A stretch of DNA of 64,000 nucleotides from DATGKG01 sp963851325 (GTDB taxonomy: Bacteria; Desulfobacterota; Binatia; Binatales; Binataceae): assembly GCA_963851325.1 (NCBI GenBank), contig CAWKOR010000001.1, positions 1,116,001-1,180,000 on the forward strand. Direction: 5' to 3'. Under the pieces are notes generated by a model that saw nothing but the letters and a program-made list of their open reading frames with translations, was not told the origin of the DNA and ran no database searches. Made by a program: the position numbers and the translations under genes. Positions 1-8,658 of the stretch are shown in pieces. Numbering within the stretch: position 1 is the first letter of the stretch; each line of letters starts with the position of its first letter.

Positions 1-1102
1 TCTCTTCCTGGGTCGGCTCGTTCACGTCGATGCGCTGGAAACGGCGCGCCAGCGCCTTGTCGCGATCGAATGATCGTTTGTATTCCTGGTAGGTCGTCGA
101 CCCGATGCATCGCAGATCGCCCGACGCGAGCGCCGGCTTGAGCAGATTCGACGCATCCATGGTGCTGCCCGAGGCCGAGCCCGCTCCGACGATGGTGTGA
201 ATCTCATCGATGAAGAGAATCCGCTTGTTGTTGCCGACCACCGCCTTGATGACGGCCTTGAGACGCTGTTCGAAGTCGCCGCGAAAACGCGTGCCCGCGA
301 GCAGCGCGCCCATGTCGAGCGCGTAGATCTCGACACCCTTGAGCGCGTCGGGAACCTTGCCGTTGTGCACCGCGAGCGCGAGGCCCTCCGCCAAGGCGGT
401 TTTTCCTACTCCGGCCTCGCCGACGAAAATTGGATTGTTCTTGCGCCGACGCAGCAGCACATGGATCGAGCGCTCGAGCTCCTTCTCGCGGCCGACCAGC
501 GGATCGATTTTTCCCTGCGCCGCGCGCTCCGCCAGATTGATCGCGTAGGTCTTCAGCGCCTTCGACGGTGAAACTTTCCGATCGCCGTCCTCGTCGCCAC
601 CGCCGCCCTCGCCTTCGCTCTCCCCGTCAGCATCCTCAGTGCCGCCGGCATCTTCCTTCTGGTCGGCAGCGATTTTGGAAACGCCATGCGAAATGAAATT
701 GATTACATCGAAGCGCGAGACGTTCTGCTCCTGGAGGAAAAAGTACGCCGGCGATTCGGTCTCATGAAACATCGCCACCAGCACATTGCCGCCGTTGATT
801 TCATTGCGACCCGACGATTGCACGTGAAGCGCCGCGCGCTGCAGCGCGCGCTGCACGCCGATCGCGTAGCGAGGCATCACGGTCTCACCCTTGGGCATCC
901 GCTCAACCTGCTCATCGAGGTAGCGCGCCAGCTTTTTTTTCAGTTCCTCGAGGTCGGCGCCCGAATTTTGCAGGATGTTGCTGGTAGTGACGTCGTGAAG
1001 CATCGCGTACAGCAGATGCTCCAGGCACACGTACTCGTGACGGCGATTGACCGCCTCGGTTACGGCCAACTGCAGGGTCACCTGCAGCTCGCGGCTGAGC
1101 AT
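1..1102 (-). CDS. clpA: ATP-dependent Clp protease ATP-binding subunit ClpA (C-terminus outside window)
   Basis: AAA+ unfoldase that feeds substrates to the ClpP peptidase in the cytoplasm. About 367 N-terminal residues are visible: the Clp N-domain (MLSRELQ at the start, then a histidine-rich EHLLYAML segment), an acidic linker near residues 140-175 rich in Glu, Asp and Gly, then the first AAA+ module with Walker A GEAGVGKT (near 225) and Walker B ILFIDEIH (near 290). I chose the ATG at 1102 because the protein then begins like E. coli ClpA and AGGA lies six bases upstream; an in-frame ATG at 1120 is the alternative. clpS lies about 150 bases upstream on the same strand, the usual partnership. 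The second AAA+ domain lies beyond position 1. Confidence 0.95.
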   Translation of the reverse strand, partial: MLSRELQVTLQLAVTEAVNRRHEYVCLEHLLYAMLHDVTTSNILQNSGADLEELKKKLARYLDEQVERMPKGETVMPRYAIGVQRALQRAALHVQSSGRNEINGGNVLVAMFHETESPAYFFLQEQNVSRFDVINFISHGVSKIAADQKEDAGGTEDADGESEGEGGGGDEDGDRKVSPSKALKTYAINLAERAAQGKIDPLVGREKELERSIHVLLRRRKNNPIFVGEAGVGKTALAEGLALAVHNGKVPDALKGVEIYALDMGALLAGTRFRGDFEQRLKAVIKAVVGNNKRILFIDEIHTIVGAGSASGSTMDASNLLKPALASGDLRCIGSTTYQEYKRSFDRDKALARRFQRIDVNEPTQEE

Positions 1103-1254
1103 GATATTTCCTGATGCCATTTAATCCTTTATATATCCCTCGAACTCCGCTCCGTCTCGGGGCGCCTGTGGCGCGGCTTCGCCCGCTTCGCGTCTCAATT
1201 CGAGATCAGCTTTATGAAGACGGGCTTTCATATTGGTTGCGCGTGGTCGCGCCG

Positions 1255-1659
1255 TTACTCCTTTTCCATCACGCATTTGAGCGGATACTGCGCCTCGTGC
1301 GCCAATTCCTCCACCGCGTGCACTTTGGTTTCCGCAATCTCGAACGGATAAACGCCCGCCACGCCCATACCGTTCTGATGCACCCAGAGCATGATCTTGG
1401 TCGCCTCGGCGTGCGGCTTATGAAAAACCGTCTTGAGCAGTTCGACTACGAACTCCATCGGAGTGTAGTCGTCATTGAGCAGGATGACCTTGAACATCGG
1501 CGGACGCTTGGTCTTGGCCTGCGTCTTGGTCCGCCGCTCGATGACGGTTCCGTTATCGCCGCTGTCGCCACCGCCCTCGTCTCCGTCGGTGGACTTTGCG
1601 CTAGACTTGGCACGCGTCAGGGCTCGAATCGCGAGCCGTCTGATTTCATCTGAACTCAT
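1255..1659 (-). CDS. clpS: ATP-dependent Clp protease adaptor ClpS
   Basis: N-end-rule adaptor that delivers substrates to ClpA. The conserved core is plain: KVILLNDDYTPMEFVVELL, then AHxxG-type helices and the closing KCVMEKE. The protein is 134 residues from the ATG at 1659, longer than the usual 100-110 because of a charged, Gly/Asp/Ser-rich tail of about 50 residues before the core. The frame is open further upstream to 1791, but that part has no family similarity. clpA follows on the same strand after about 150 bases. No clear Shine-Dalgarno sequence is seen for the chosen start, so the exact N-terminus is uncertain. Confidence 0.92.
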   Translation of the reverse strand: MSSDEIRRLAIRALTRAKSSAKSTDGDEGGGDSGDNGTVIERRTKTQAKTKRPPMFKVILLNDDYTPMEFVVELLKTVFHKPHAEATKIMLWVHQNGMGVAGVYPFEIAETKVHAVEELAHEAQYPLKCVMEKE

Positions 1660-1852
1660 ACGGTCACAGTTTCGCTTTGCACTCACATTAGGATAGCAGA
1701 CTGGGGCGGTATCTAGGGAGCATGTAAAGCGATTTTGATCGGGCTTCTCTTGAACGATCGTTTTGGCGAAATCAGTTTTGACTCGCTTCAACTGTTGTTA
1801 AGCTCTTTCCGGAAGCGCGCACGAAGCGCAATTACGCGAAGCGCATTAGAAG

Positions 1853-3043
1853 ATGACGCAAAGCAGGAACGGTGTGATCGAAGTCGCGGTCGTCGAGGGC
1901 ATCGCCAAGGTCGCGCGCGACGATTGGAACGCGCTGGTCAGCGACGACGACTCGCCCTTCGTCGATTGGGACTGGCTCCACGCGATGGAGGCCTCCAAGA
2001 GCGCGACTCGCAACACCGGATGGGCTCCCTATCACCTGGTCATTCGCGACAGCGGGAGGAAGATCGTCGCGGCATGCCCGCTCTACCTCAAGACTCACAG
2101 CATGGGCGAGTTCGTCTTCGACCACGGATGGGCCGAGGCCGCGCAGCGCGCCAACCTCAAGTACTATCCGAAACTGCTGGTGGGGGTGCCGTTCACCCCG
2201 CATACGGGACGGCGATTCCTTACCGCGCCCGGCGTCGACAGGCCGCAGATGATTGCCGCGTTGGGTCGTGCGCTGATGAACGTGTGCACGGAAAACAAAC
2301 TTTCCTCCGCGCACGTGACCTTCTGCGACGAAGATGAGGTCGCTCCGCTGGCAGAACTCGGATTCCTCGAGCGCCTCGGCTACCAGTACCATTGGCACAA
2401 CGCGGGCTTTCAGACTTTCGACGATTACCTCGCGCGCCTGAAACATAAGCGTCGCACCGCGGTGCGCCACGAACGCGGGGCGCTCGCCCAGCAGGGCATC
2501 GAGGTGAAGGTGCTGGCCGGCGAGGAAATTCCCGACTCGCTGTTCGCCCCGATGTATCGCATCTATCTATCGACCATCGAGAAGCTTTACTGGGGCCGGC
2601 AATATCTGACGCCGGAATTTTTCGAGCTGATGCGCACCGACTTCAAGCGCAATGTCGCATTCGAGCTGGCATATCGAGGCCGGGAACTGGTCGCGGGCAG
2701 CTTCTGCCTGGAAAAAGCCGGCGTCCTTTATGGCCGCTATTGGGGATGCTTCGAGGATTTCCGCTTCCTGCACTTCAACGTCTGCTACTACGCCGGAATC
2801 GAGCATTGCATCGAGCGAGGACTGAAGCGTTTCGAGCCCGGCGCGGGCGGCGAGTACAAATGGTTGCGCGGCTTCGATCCGGCGCTAACCCGCAGCATGC
2901 ATTTCCTCGCGCATCCTGGCTTCGCGAAAGCGGTGGGAGATTTTCTGAAGCATGAGCGGCGCGAGGTGAAGCATTGGATCGAGGAAGGCCGCGAGAGGAG
3001 CCAGCTCAAGCCACCCCCGCCCTCGGACGCCGAGGTGCAGTAG
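1853..3043 (+). CDS. DUF482/COG3146-type predicted N-acyltransferase
   Basis: A 396-residue protein of the peptidogalycan/FemAB-like acyltransferase family (DUF482), built on a double GNAT fold. Family marks seen: the N-terminal WDWLHAME and CPLYLKTHSMGEFVFD blocks, the central KHKRRTAVRHER stretch, and the C-terminal GAGGEYKWLRGFDP signature. The usual length is 370-400. Substrate unknown; family members are predicted to transfer acyl or aminoacyl groups. It is transcribed away from clpS, with a gap of about 190 bases between them, and converges on rmuC with only four bases between stop codons. The C-terminus is rich in proline (KPPPPS). Confidence 0.88.
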   Translation: MTQSRNGVIEVAVVEGIAKVARDDWNALVSDDDSPFVDWDWLHAMEASKSATRNTGWAPYHLVIRDSGRKIVAACPLYLKTHSMGEFVFDHGWAEAAQRANLKYYPKLLVGVPFTPHTGRRFLTAPGVDRPQMIAALGRALMNVCTENKLSSAHVTFCDEDEVAPLAELGFLERLGYQYHWHNAGFQTFDDYLARLKHKRRTAVRHERGALAQQGIEVKVLAGEEIPDSLFAPMYRIYLSTIEKLYWGRQYLTPEFFELMRTDFKRNVAFELAYRGRELVAGSFCLEKAGVLYGRYWGCFEDFRFLHFNVCYYAGIEHCIERGLKRFEPGAGGEYKWLRGFDPALTRSMHFLAHPGFAKAVGDFLKHERREVKHWIEEGRERSQLKPPPPSDAEVQ

Positions 3044-3047
3044 AGAG

Positions 3048-4421
3048 CTAGCGCTCGCTGACGTCGCCGTTACCTACCAGCACCAGCTTGCGAGGCATCA
3101 CCTCGATGACCTCGATTTCGTCGACGTCCTTCTTGCTCGCGACGCCCAATTCCTTGAAGCGGCGCGTGCTCACCAGCACCCGCGATTCCATCGAGCGCGC
3201 GGTGTTGTTGAATTCCTCGACCGCCTTGCCCAGCGCGCCGCCCAGCCGCGCGAGGTAGGAGGCCATCGTGGCGATGCGCTCGTGAAGCTCCTGGCCGAGC
3301 TCGCTGATGTGCTCGGCGTTCTCGGCGAGCTGCTCCTGACGCCATCCGTAGGAGACCGCCTTGAGCAGCGCGATCAACGTGGTGGGCGTCGCAAGGATGA
3401 CCTTCCGCGCGGCGGCATCCTCGATTAGCGAGGCATCGTGTTGCAGCGCGGCGCTGAAAAACATTTCGCCGGGCAGGAACAGCACCACGAATTCCGGCGT
3501 CGGACGGCACGCATCCCAGTAGCTCCTGGAGCTGAGCTGGATGACGTGGGTGCGGATTTGATTTGCATGCTCGGCCAGCTTGAGCGCGCGCGCCGCTTCA
3601 TCGGCGCATTCGGTCGCCTCGAGGTACGCCTTGAGCGGCACTTTCGAATCGACCACCACATTCTTGTTGCCGGGCAACTGGATGCGAAGGTCGGGGCGTT
3701 GCCGGCCGGTTTCGGTGGCCTGCGTTTCCTGCTCGAAGAAGTCGCAATGCTCGACCATCCCGGCGATCTCGACCACGCGTTTGAGCTGAATCTCGCCCCA
3801 TCGCCCGCGCACCGACGGCGTCCGGAGCGCATCGAAGAGCTTGTTGGTCTGCGCGCCGAGGGTGCGAAGCTGTTCGGTCAGTTGGCCCTCGACGCCGCGC
3901 CGATCGTTTTCCATCTTGCGCAGTTCTTCGTCGAGCTTGGCCAGTGAGTCGCGCGCGGGCTTCACGATGTCGTCGATTTTTTTCTCGCGCGCCTCGAAAT
4001 CCTTCGATGCGACATCCTGCGCCGCCTTGAGCTTCTCCTCGGCGAGCTTCAGGAAATCGCCGGTGTTCTGGCGCAGCGTGTCGGACGCCAGCGACTTGAA
4101 GGTATCTGTGAGTTTGCGCTCGGCTTGCGCGAGGAGCCCCCGCTCCTCTTCGAAGCGTTTCTGAGTCTCCTCGGCGCGCGCGCGAGTCTCTGCGAAACCG
4201 GTTTCTGCGAGGCGCAGCCGATCGTGGAGATCGTCGCATTGCGACTGCAGATGAAGCCGCTGGACTTCCAGCGACTCGCCTCGAATGCGTTCGGTCTGTG
4301 CGATTGATTCGGCTTCGCGGATTTTGGCTTCCGCGTCGGACCGCGCGCGGGTTCGCGCGATGAACCATCCGAAGACCATTCCGAGCAACGCCGCCAGTAC
4401 CGCAACCGCCATCCATTCCAT
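3048..4421 (-). CDS. rmuC: DNA recombination protein RmuC
   Basis: RmuC limits inversions at short inverted repeats and carries a nuclease-like fold. The 457-residue protein has one N-terminal membrane segment (residues 4-22), a long coiled coil (about 30-180, rich in Glu, Lys and Arg) and the conserved core with RGRWGEIQLKRVVE, DLRIQLPG, VVDSKVPL and the C-terminal WRQEQLAENA region. Length and order match the family. It converges on the acyltransferase gene, and the Get3-like ATPase starts divergently about 150 bases upstream. Cytoplasmic, membrane-tethered topology is inferred from the single N-terminal helix. Confidence 0.93.
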   Translation of the reverse strand: MEWMAVAVLAALLGMVFGWFIARTRARSDAEAKIREAESIAQTERIRGESLEVQRLHLQSQCDDLHDRLRLAETGFAETRARAEETQKRFEEERGLLAQAERKLTDTFKSLASDTLRQNTGDFLKLAEEKLKAAQDVASKDFEAREKKIDDIVKPARDSLAKLDEELRKMENDRRGVEGQLTEQLRTLGAQTNKLFDALRTPSVRGRWGEIQLKRVVEIAGMVEHCDFFEQETQATETGRQRPDLRIQLPGNKNVVVDSKVPLKAYLEATECADEAARALKLAEHANQIRTHVIQLSSRSYWDACRPTPEFVVLFLPGEMFFSAALQHDASLIEDAAARKVILATPTTLIALLKAVSYGWRQEQLAENAEHISELGQELHERIATMASYLARLGGALGKAVEEFNNTARSMESRVLVSTRRFKELGVASKKDVDEIEVIEVMPRKLVLVGNGDVSER

Positions 4422-4573
4422 CGCACCACCTCCAACTCATCCACTTCGACCCCGGAACGAGCGTCCAACCGATGGCGATTTTATCGCGATGCGCGCTGGT
4501 ATGCGATGCGTGCGCGCCATCTGCCTGCTATCTTCTTTGCACGCCGACAAGGCCCGCCAACCCGCACCTGTTG

Positions 4574-5764
4574 ATGAAACATCTCCTTAAAAAAGGCTCG
4601 ATCCTGATCCTGCTGGGCACCGGAGGCGTCGGTAAAACCACTATCGCCGCCGCGCTCGGCCTCGCCGCGGCCGAGGCTCCACTCGATACCGCGCTAATCA
4701 CCGTCGACCCGGCAAGGCGCCTGCGCGAAGCTCTCGGCCTCAACCGCCTCGGAGGAATTCCAACTCGAATTTCCGAGCGCGCGCTGGAAGCCGCGAGCCT
4801 CGATCCATCGCTGAAACTCTCGGCGATGCAGCTGGACGTGAAGGGCGCGTGGGATGCGATGGTCGAGCGGTTTGCCAAGTCGCCGGCGACGCGCAAGAAA
4901 ATTCTCGACAACCCCTTTTACAAAAACCTGACCGAAGAGTACGCCGGCTCCGAGGCATACGCGGCGCTGCAACAACTTTTCGATCTGCATCAGTCGGGCG
5001 CATTCGAAATCGAGATCGTCGATACGCCGCCGGCCGCGCATGCGTTCGAGTTTCTGCAGGCCCCGGCGCGGCTCGCGAGACTCCTCGACTCCCGCGCGGC
5101 GCGATGGCTGTTCACCCCGTCGCTGTCGGCCGGACGCCTGGCGATGCGTATCGCCAATACTGCCGCGCGGTTCGTGATTCGCGAGCTGGAGCGCTTCGCC
5201 GGCGGCAGCGTGCTTTCGACGATTTCCGATTTCTTCGAAGCCGCGGCTGAGGCCGTCGACGCGATGGTCGATCGATTGCACAAAACCGAAACGCTCCTGC
5301 ATTCGCCGGCGGTGCGTTTCATTTTGGTGACAACCGCAGAGGAGGATCGCTTGCGGCGCGCGCGCGAGCTGATCGCCGAGATGGAAGCCGAAGGCCTCGC
5401 GCTGAGCGCGATCGTCATCAATCGCTTCCTCGATGAAGAAACCTGGCTGGAGGTGATGAGGCATCCGGGCGCGGAGCCGACGTCATTGCACGGCATTCGA
5501 AAGCTCCGCGGCGTGAAGCATGACGGGCTCAACGGCGTCGTCAAATTCCTGGAGGAATATCGCGCGCGGGCGATCGAGGACGTCGCGCGGGTCGAGCATT
5601 TCGTGCGCGACCTTTCATCTAAAGTGACGGTCGCTATCGCGCCGGAAATCGAAGTCGGCGTGCGCGACCTCGCCGCATTGTCGCGGGTGGCGAATTGTTT
5701 GCTCACGCCACTTGCGCTGAGAAAATCCAGGCACCACCACAGAGGCACCGAGGCACAGAGTTAA
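4574..5764 (+). CDS. Get3/ArsA-like ATPase, BagB-like subunit lacking the signature lysine
   Basis: SIMIBI-class P-loop ATPase of the ArsA/Get3 family, 396 residues. The P-loop at residues 15-23 is GTGGVGKTT: the phosphate-binding K21 is present, but the 'signature' lysine of the deviant Walker A motif (normally GKGG) is T16. Other motifs: TVDPARRLREALG (switch I), DNPFYKNL, VDTPPAAHAFEFL (switch II). This pattern is like mycobacterial BagB (Rv3680) as I recall it. The start at 4574 places the P-loop at the usual position; the frame is open from 4472. The last residues (HHHRGTEAQS) are encoded by a dispersed inverted repeat that overlaps the stop. A partner-like protein is encoded at 37347. 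Role inferred: targeting or chaperoning of membrane or cofactor proteins. Confidence 0.88.
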   Translation: MKHLLKKGSILILLGTGGVGKTTIAAALGLAAAEAPLDTALITVDPARRLREALGLNRLGGIPTRISERALEAASLDPSLKLSAMQLDVKGAWDAMVERFAKSPATRKKILDNPFYKNLTEEYAGSEAYAALQQLFDLHQSGAFEIEIVDTPPAAHAFEFLQAPARLARLLDSRAARWLFTPSLSAGRLAMRIANTAARFVIRELERFAGGSVLSTISDFFEAAAEAVDAMVDRLHKTETLLHSPAVRFILVTTAEEDRLRRARELIAEMEAEGLALSAIVINRFLDEETWLEVMRHPGAEPTSLHGIRKLRGVKHDGLNGVVKFLEEYRARAIEDVARVEHFVRDLSSKVTVAIAPEIEVGVRDLAALSRVANCLLTPLALRKSRHHHRGTEAQS

Positions 5765-5845
5765 GACGACGCGACGCTCGGAAGCATCGCGCCCGAGAAT
5801 CTTTTTGTTCTTCTTTCCTACCTTGTGCCTCTGTGTCTCTGTGGT
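5736..5845. repeat. Imperfect inverted repeat of 'ACCACAGAGGCAC' type
   Basis: The left arm (5736-5760, ACCACAGAGGCACCGAGGCA onward) and the right arm (5822-5845, reverse complement ACCACAGAGACACAGAGGCA onward) can pair as an imperfect hairpin with about 60 bases between them. Such 'cacagaggcacagag' units are common dispersed repeats in bacterial genomes. Here the left arm overlaps the 3' end of the upstream ATPase gene and supplies its last codons. The hairpin lies between that gene and the convergent rnpB gene, so it could also act in transcription termination or RNA stabilisation. Confidence 0.7.
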
Positions 5846-5863
5846 TCCCTCTTCGATTGAAAT

Positions 5864-6208
5864 GCCGGAGTGCGCCTGTAAGCCGGGTTCTGTTCCCCTT
5901 TCGGGGCGACGATCATTCCTCTAGGCCGGCGATTGCTCGTCGGCTCGTGCGGCCGAACCCGAGGGATCATGAGCGGGCCGCTCACCCTCCTATTTGGCCT
6001 TGCACCGGATGGGGTTTGGCATGCGCGCACGGTCACCCGCGCGCCGGTGGGCTCTTACCCCACCATTTCACCCTTACCCTTACGGGCGGTCTGTTTTCTG
6101 TGCCACTTTCCGCGGATCGCTCCGCGCCGTCGTTAACGGCCATCCTGCCCTATGGAGCCCGGACTTTCCTCTCCGCTATGCGAAGCGATCGTCCGGCGCA
6201 CTCGCGGC
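5864..6208 (-). ncRNA. rnpB: RNase P RNA (bacterial type A)
   Basis: Catalytic RNA that matures tRNA 5' ends. On the minus strand the hallmark GAGGAAAGTCCGGGCTCC lies near the 5' end (about 6152-6169) and the conserved AGAACCCGGCTTACAGGCG lies close to the 3' end (about 5873-5891). Helix P1 closes the molecule: GAGTGCGCC at 6203-6195 pairs perfectly with GGCGCACTC at 5876-5868, extended by GCCG/CGGC across one bulged base. The 345-nt length fits the family. Ends are set by P1 and may be off by a few bases. Apparent open frames inside this region are not genes. Confidence 0.97.
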
Positions 6209-6253
6209 ACTACAGAATGTAGCAGATGCACATACGCCAACGCAGGTGCGATT

Positions 6254-7054
6254 TTACGACAGCTGCGCGCGACGCTTTTCCGAGATGGCCCTGGTCAGTC
6301 GCGGCAGAACATTCGCCGACCCGCCGCGCAGGCTGATGTTGCAGTAGCCGGTAATCTCGGACTCGTAGAGGTTGACCTCGACCAGCACGCCGCCGCGCTG
6401 CTTGACCTCGAGCGCGAAGCCGGCTGCGGGATACACTGTCGCCGAAGTTCCCGCGACGATCACCAGATCGGATCGCGAGGAGTGATCCTGGCATCTCAAC
6501 AGGACATCGGTCGGGATCGGTTCGCCGAACGAAACGGTATCGCTCTTCACCATGCCGCCGCACTTGGGGCATTGCGGCGGCAGTACCTCGAGGCTGATGT
6601 GCTCATTGTCGAAGCGCGCGACGCAATCGAGGCATCGCATCAGCTTCCAGTTGCCGTGAATCTCAGCCAGCGCCTTCTGCCCGGCCTGGCGATGAAGGTC
6701 GTCAACGTTTTGCGTGATGACGAACTTCAGCACGCCCATCTCCTCGAGCTGCGCGAAGGCGACGTGCCCGGGATTCGGCTTCGCGACCTTGAGCGGCTTG
6801 AACAGCTCGTCGTTCTGACGGCTCATCCGCTCCTCCCACGCCTTCTTGGGATTTTCCATGAAGCGCTGAAACTGATTCATGGGCGGCTCGCCGTACTTGG
6901 TCCACAATCCGCCGGGCCCGCGAAATGGCGGGATGCCGCTTTCCACCGACATGCCCGCGCCGGTCAGCGCGATCGGATATTTCGCGCGCAGAATGACTTC
7001 CGCCGCGGTGGCGATTTCCTCATCGGTTGCGATCTTCGCTGCTTCTTTAGCCAT
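6254..7054 (-). CDS. NAD-dependent protein deacylase, Sir2 family
   Basis: Sirtuin that removes acyl groups from lysine using NAD. In order: GAGMSVESGIPPFRG (NAD-binding loop, about residue 32), TQNVDDLH (about 114), the catalytic histidine in EIHGN (about 133), zinc cysteines CLDC and CPKC, then GTSATVYPAAG and the C-terminal Rossmann strand VEVNLY. All expected catalytic residues are present, and 266 residues is normal for a bacterial sirtuin. GAGG precedes the ATG at 7054. It lies 15 bases downstream of the redoxin gene on the same strand, so the two are probably co-transcribed. Acyl specificity cannot be told from the sequence. Confidence 0.94.
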   Translation of the reverse strand: MAKEAAKIATDEEIATAAEVILRAKYPIALTGAGMSVESGIPPFRGPGGLWTKYGEPPMNQFQRFMENPKKAWEERMSRQNDELFKPLKVAKPNPGHVAFAQLEEMGVLKFVITQNVDDLHRQAGQKALAEIHGNWKLMRCLDCVARFDNEHISLEVLPPQCPKCGGMVKSDTVSFGEPIPTDVLLRCQDHSSRSDLVIVAGTSATVYPAAGFALEVKQRGGVLVEVNLYESEITGYCNISLRGGSANVLPRLTRAISEKRRAQLS

Positions 7055-7069
7055 GAGGTGAGTCCTCTT

Positions 7070-8053
7070 TCAGGCCACGGTGCATGAGGTGAACGTGAAT
7101 GCATACGCTGCGAGGCCGGGATCGAGCGCTTTCAGTTCCAGCGCACCTTGATTGACGGTTTCGTTGTCGATGAGGTTGTACATCCGCGGGCTCTCGACGC
7201 TGACGATCGCGCGTCCGTTGTCGGTTTTCACGTCAGTGCCGGGACGCTCGCCGCTGGACAATGTGACTTCGACTCTGACCGGACCGCTCGCGCCGGGAGC
7301 CATAACCAGATTCACTTCACGCCCGGTGTAGCGCAGTCGCAGCGAGGCACCCACAGCCTCGGCGCGCGCGGATTCCTGCTCCACGAGCCATCGCCCGTCA
7401 AGATATGCAGTGCTCTCCATATGGCGGCCGGGATCGCGATAGTCATGCGGCTTGTCGCGCAAGATGCCCTCCGGATTTCCGAAATTGCCGCGCGCGTAGC
7501 CGAGGTAGAGCTCGGGCGTGACGCGATAACAGACCGCGCCCGGCTGATCGGAATCGCGCACCGGCTCCATCGGCCGAGGAAACTCGGGTAGCGCGGGATT
7601 CAATTCCCGCAGCGCCTTCTGAATCTGCACTTCGCTTTCGGGATATGAACCCTCGCCGAAATGGTAGTAGCGGATGCGCCCCTTGCTATCGACCAGGTAT
7701 TTGGCCGGCCAGTACTTGTTCGAAAACGCGCGCCAGATCGCATACTCGCTATCGGACACGATCGGGTATTCGAGGCCGAAACGCGCGGCCGCTTCCTTGA
7801 CGTGCGAACCCTCGCGCGCGAATGAAAACTCCGGCGCATGCACGCCGACGATCACCAGCCCGTCCTTGTGATAGCGGCTATGCCACCCCTCGACATACGG
7901 CAGCGTGCGGATGCAGTTGACGCAGGTATAGTCCCAGAAATCGATCAGCACGACGGCCTTATTGCGCAGCTCTTTGAGATGAACCGGGCCGCCTTGAATC
8001 CAGGTGCCACCCTCCAGTTCGGGCGCGTAAATCGTCTCGGTAATTGTCGGCAT
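7070..8053 (-). CDS. DipZ/TlpA-like thioredoxin-fold protein with C-terminal DipZ-type domain
   Basis: 327 residues. The N-terminal 150 are a redoxin/TlpA-like thioredoxin fold with the active site YTCVNCIRTLPY (CVNC), followed by VGVHAPEF and the cis-proline region WPAKYLVD. The C-terminal half (about 165-327) resembles the beta-sandwich domain found after the thioredoxin domain in DipZ-type proteins (YLGYARGNFGNPEG; TAYLDGRW). There is no signal peptide and no CcdA-like membrane part, so this is a soluble stand-alone version, inferred to act as a cytoplasmic dithiol-disulfide protein. GGAGAC lies just upstream of the ATG. The sirtuin gene follows in the same direction. Confidence 0.88.
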   Translation of the reverse strand: MPTITETIYAPELEGGTWIQGGPVHLKELRNKAVVLIDFWDYTCVNCIRTLPYVEGWHSRYHKDGLVIVGVHAPEFSFAREGSHVKEAAARFGLEYPIVSDSEYAIWRAFSNKYWPAKYLVDSKGRIRYYHFGEGSYPESEVQIQKALRELNPALPEFPRPMEPVRDSDQPGAVCYRVTPELYLGYARGNFGNPEGILRDKPHDYRDPGRHMESTAYLDGRWLVEQESARAEAVGASLRLRYTGREVNLVMAPGASGPVRVEVTLSSGERPGTDVKTDNGRAIVSVESPRMYNLIDNETVNQGALELKALDPGLAAYAFTFTSCTVA

Positions 8054-8152
8054 CGATGTCTCCGCTGAAATCGATCCCTAGCATAGTGCGCGCAGGATGC
8101 TCCCGCCAATCACAGCTAGGCGAACTCGGCGGCGAAGTGCTACCAATCGATT

Positions 8153-8596
8153 ATGGGTGCCGTCGCCGGGTTGAGCGTTGTTTCGATCGAAAACGCCGAA
8201 CAGATGAAGCATGCGCATGAGATTCGCCGGCGCGTTTTCATCGAAGAGCAGCACGTTCCCGAGGAAATCGAGATGGACGAGGACGACGCGCACGCGTTCC
8301 ATGCGCTGGCGATTCTTGACGGCAAGCCGGTGGGATGCGGCCGCTTCGTTGCGCATGATGATGAAGTGAAAATCGGCAGGATGGCGGTGTTGCCGAACCT
8401 TCGCACCCACGGCATCGGGCGCGAGATTCTTCTCTACCTGATGCGCATCGCGCGCGAACGTGGTTATCGTCACGCAATTTTGCATGCACAACTCACCGCG
8501 GAAGGCTTCTATCTGAAGAACGGCTACACGCCGGTTGGCGAGGTGTTCGAGGAAGCCGGCATCGCACATCGTAAGATGGAGCGCGAGCTGACCTAA
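8153..8596 (+). CDS. GNAT family N-acetyltransferase (ElaA/YjcF-like)
   Basis: 147-residue single-domain GNAT acyl-CoA-dependent acetyltransferase. The start of the domain shows the EIRRRVFIEEQHVPEEIE block typical of the YjcF/ElaA-like subgroup. The acetyl-CoA binding motif is IGRMAVLPNLRTHGIGREIL, and the C-terminal strand is HAQLTAEGFYLKNGY, where the family has a conserved F-Y-x-x-x-G-Y. Substrate unknown. The gene is divergent from the redoxin gene with about 100 bases between, and its stop codon lies inside the first REP-like repeat of the following intergenic region. Confidence 0.9.
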   Translation: MGAVAGLSVVSIENAEQMKHAHEIRRRVFIEEQHVPEEIEMDEDDAHAFHALAILDGKPVGCGRFVAHDDEVKIGRMAVLPNLRTHGIGREILLYLMRIARERGYRHAILHAQLTAEGFYLKNGYTPVGEVFEEAGIAHRKMERELT

Positions 8597-8632
8597 CCCC
8601 TCGCCCCTTCCTCTTCAGGGGAGGGGACCAAG
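8592..8632. repeat. REP-like palindromic unit A (copy 1)
   Basis: Palindromic G/C stretch (CCCCTTCCTCTTCAGGGG core) covering the stop codon of the upstream gene. Its reverse complement closely matches a second unit at 9332-9369, so the two copies lie as an inverted pair around the 0.7-kb gene-free region. This is the common 'ccctctccct-gaa-ggggagaggg' class of dispersed intergenic repeat; the hairpin may also end transcription of the GNAT gene. Confidence 0.7.
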
Positions 8633-8645
8633 CGATTTTCTGGTA

Positions 8646-8658
8646 GGGGCGGTTCGCG
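8646..8658. repeat. REP-like palindromic unit B, left half
   Basis: GGGGCGGTTCGCG. The last 12 bases (8647-8658) are exactly complementary to CGCGAACCGCCC at 8998-9009. An intact unit of the same family lies at 9227-9257. The two halves are separated by the 339-bp element at 8659-8997, so the original palindrome has been split in its loop. Confidence 0.75.

Noticed and set aside
5860..6220. Protein-coding frames of 60-175 codons
   Set aside because: The region is the RNase P RNA gene with its conserved sequences and P1 helix.
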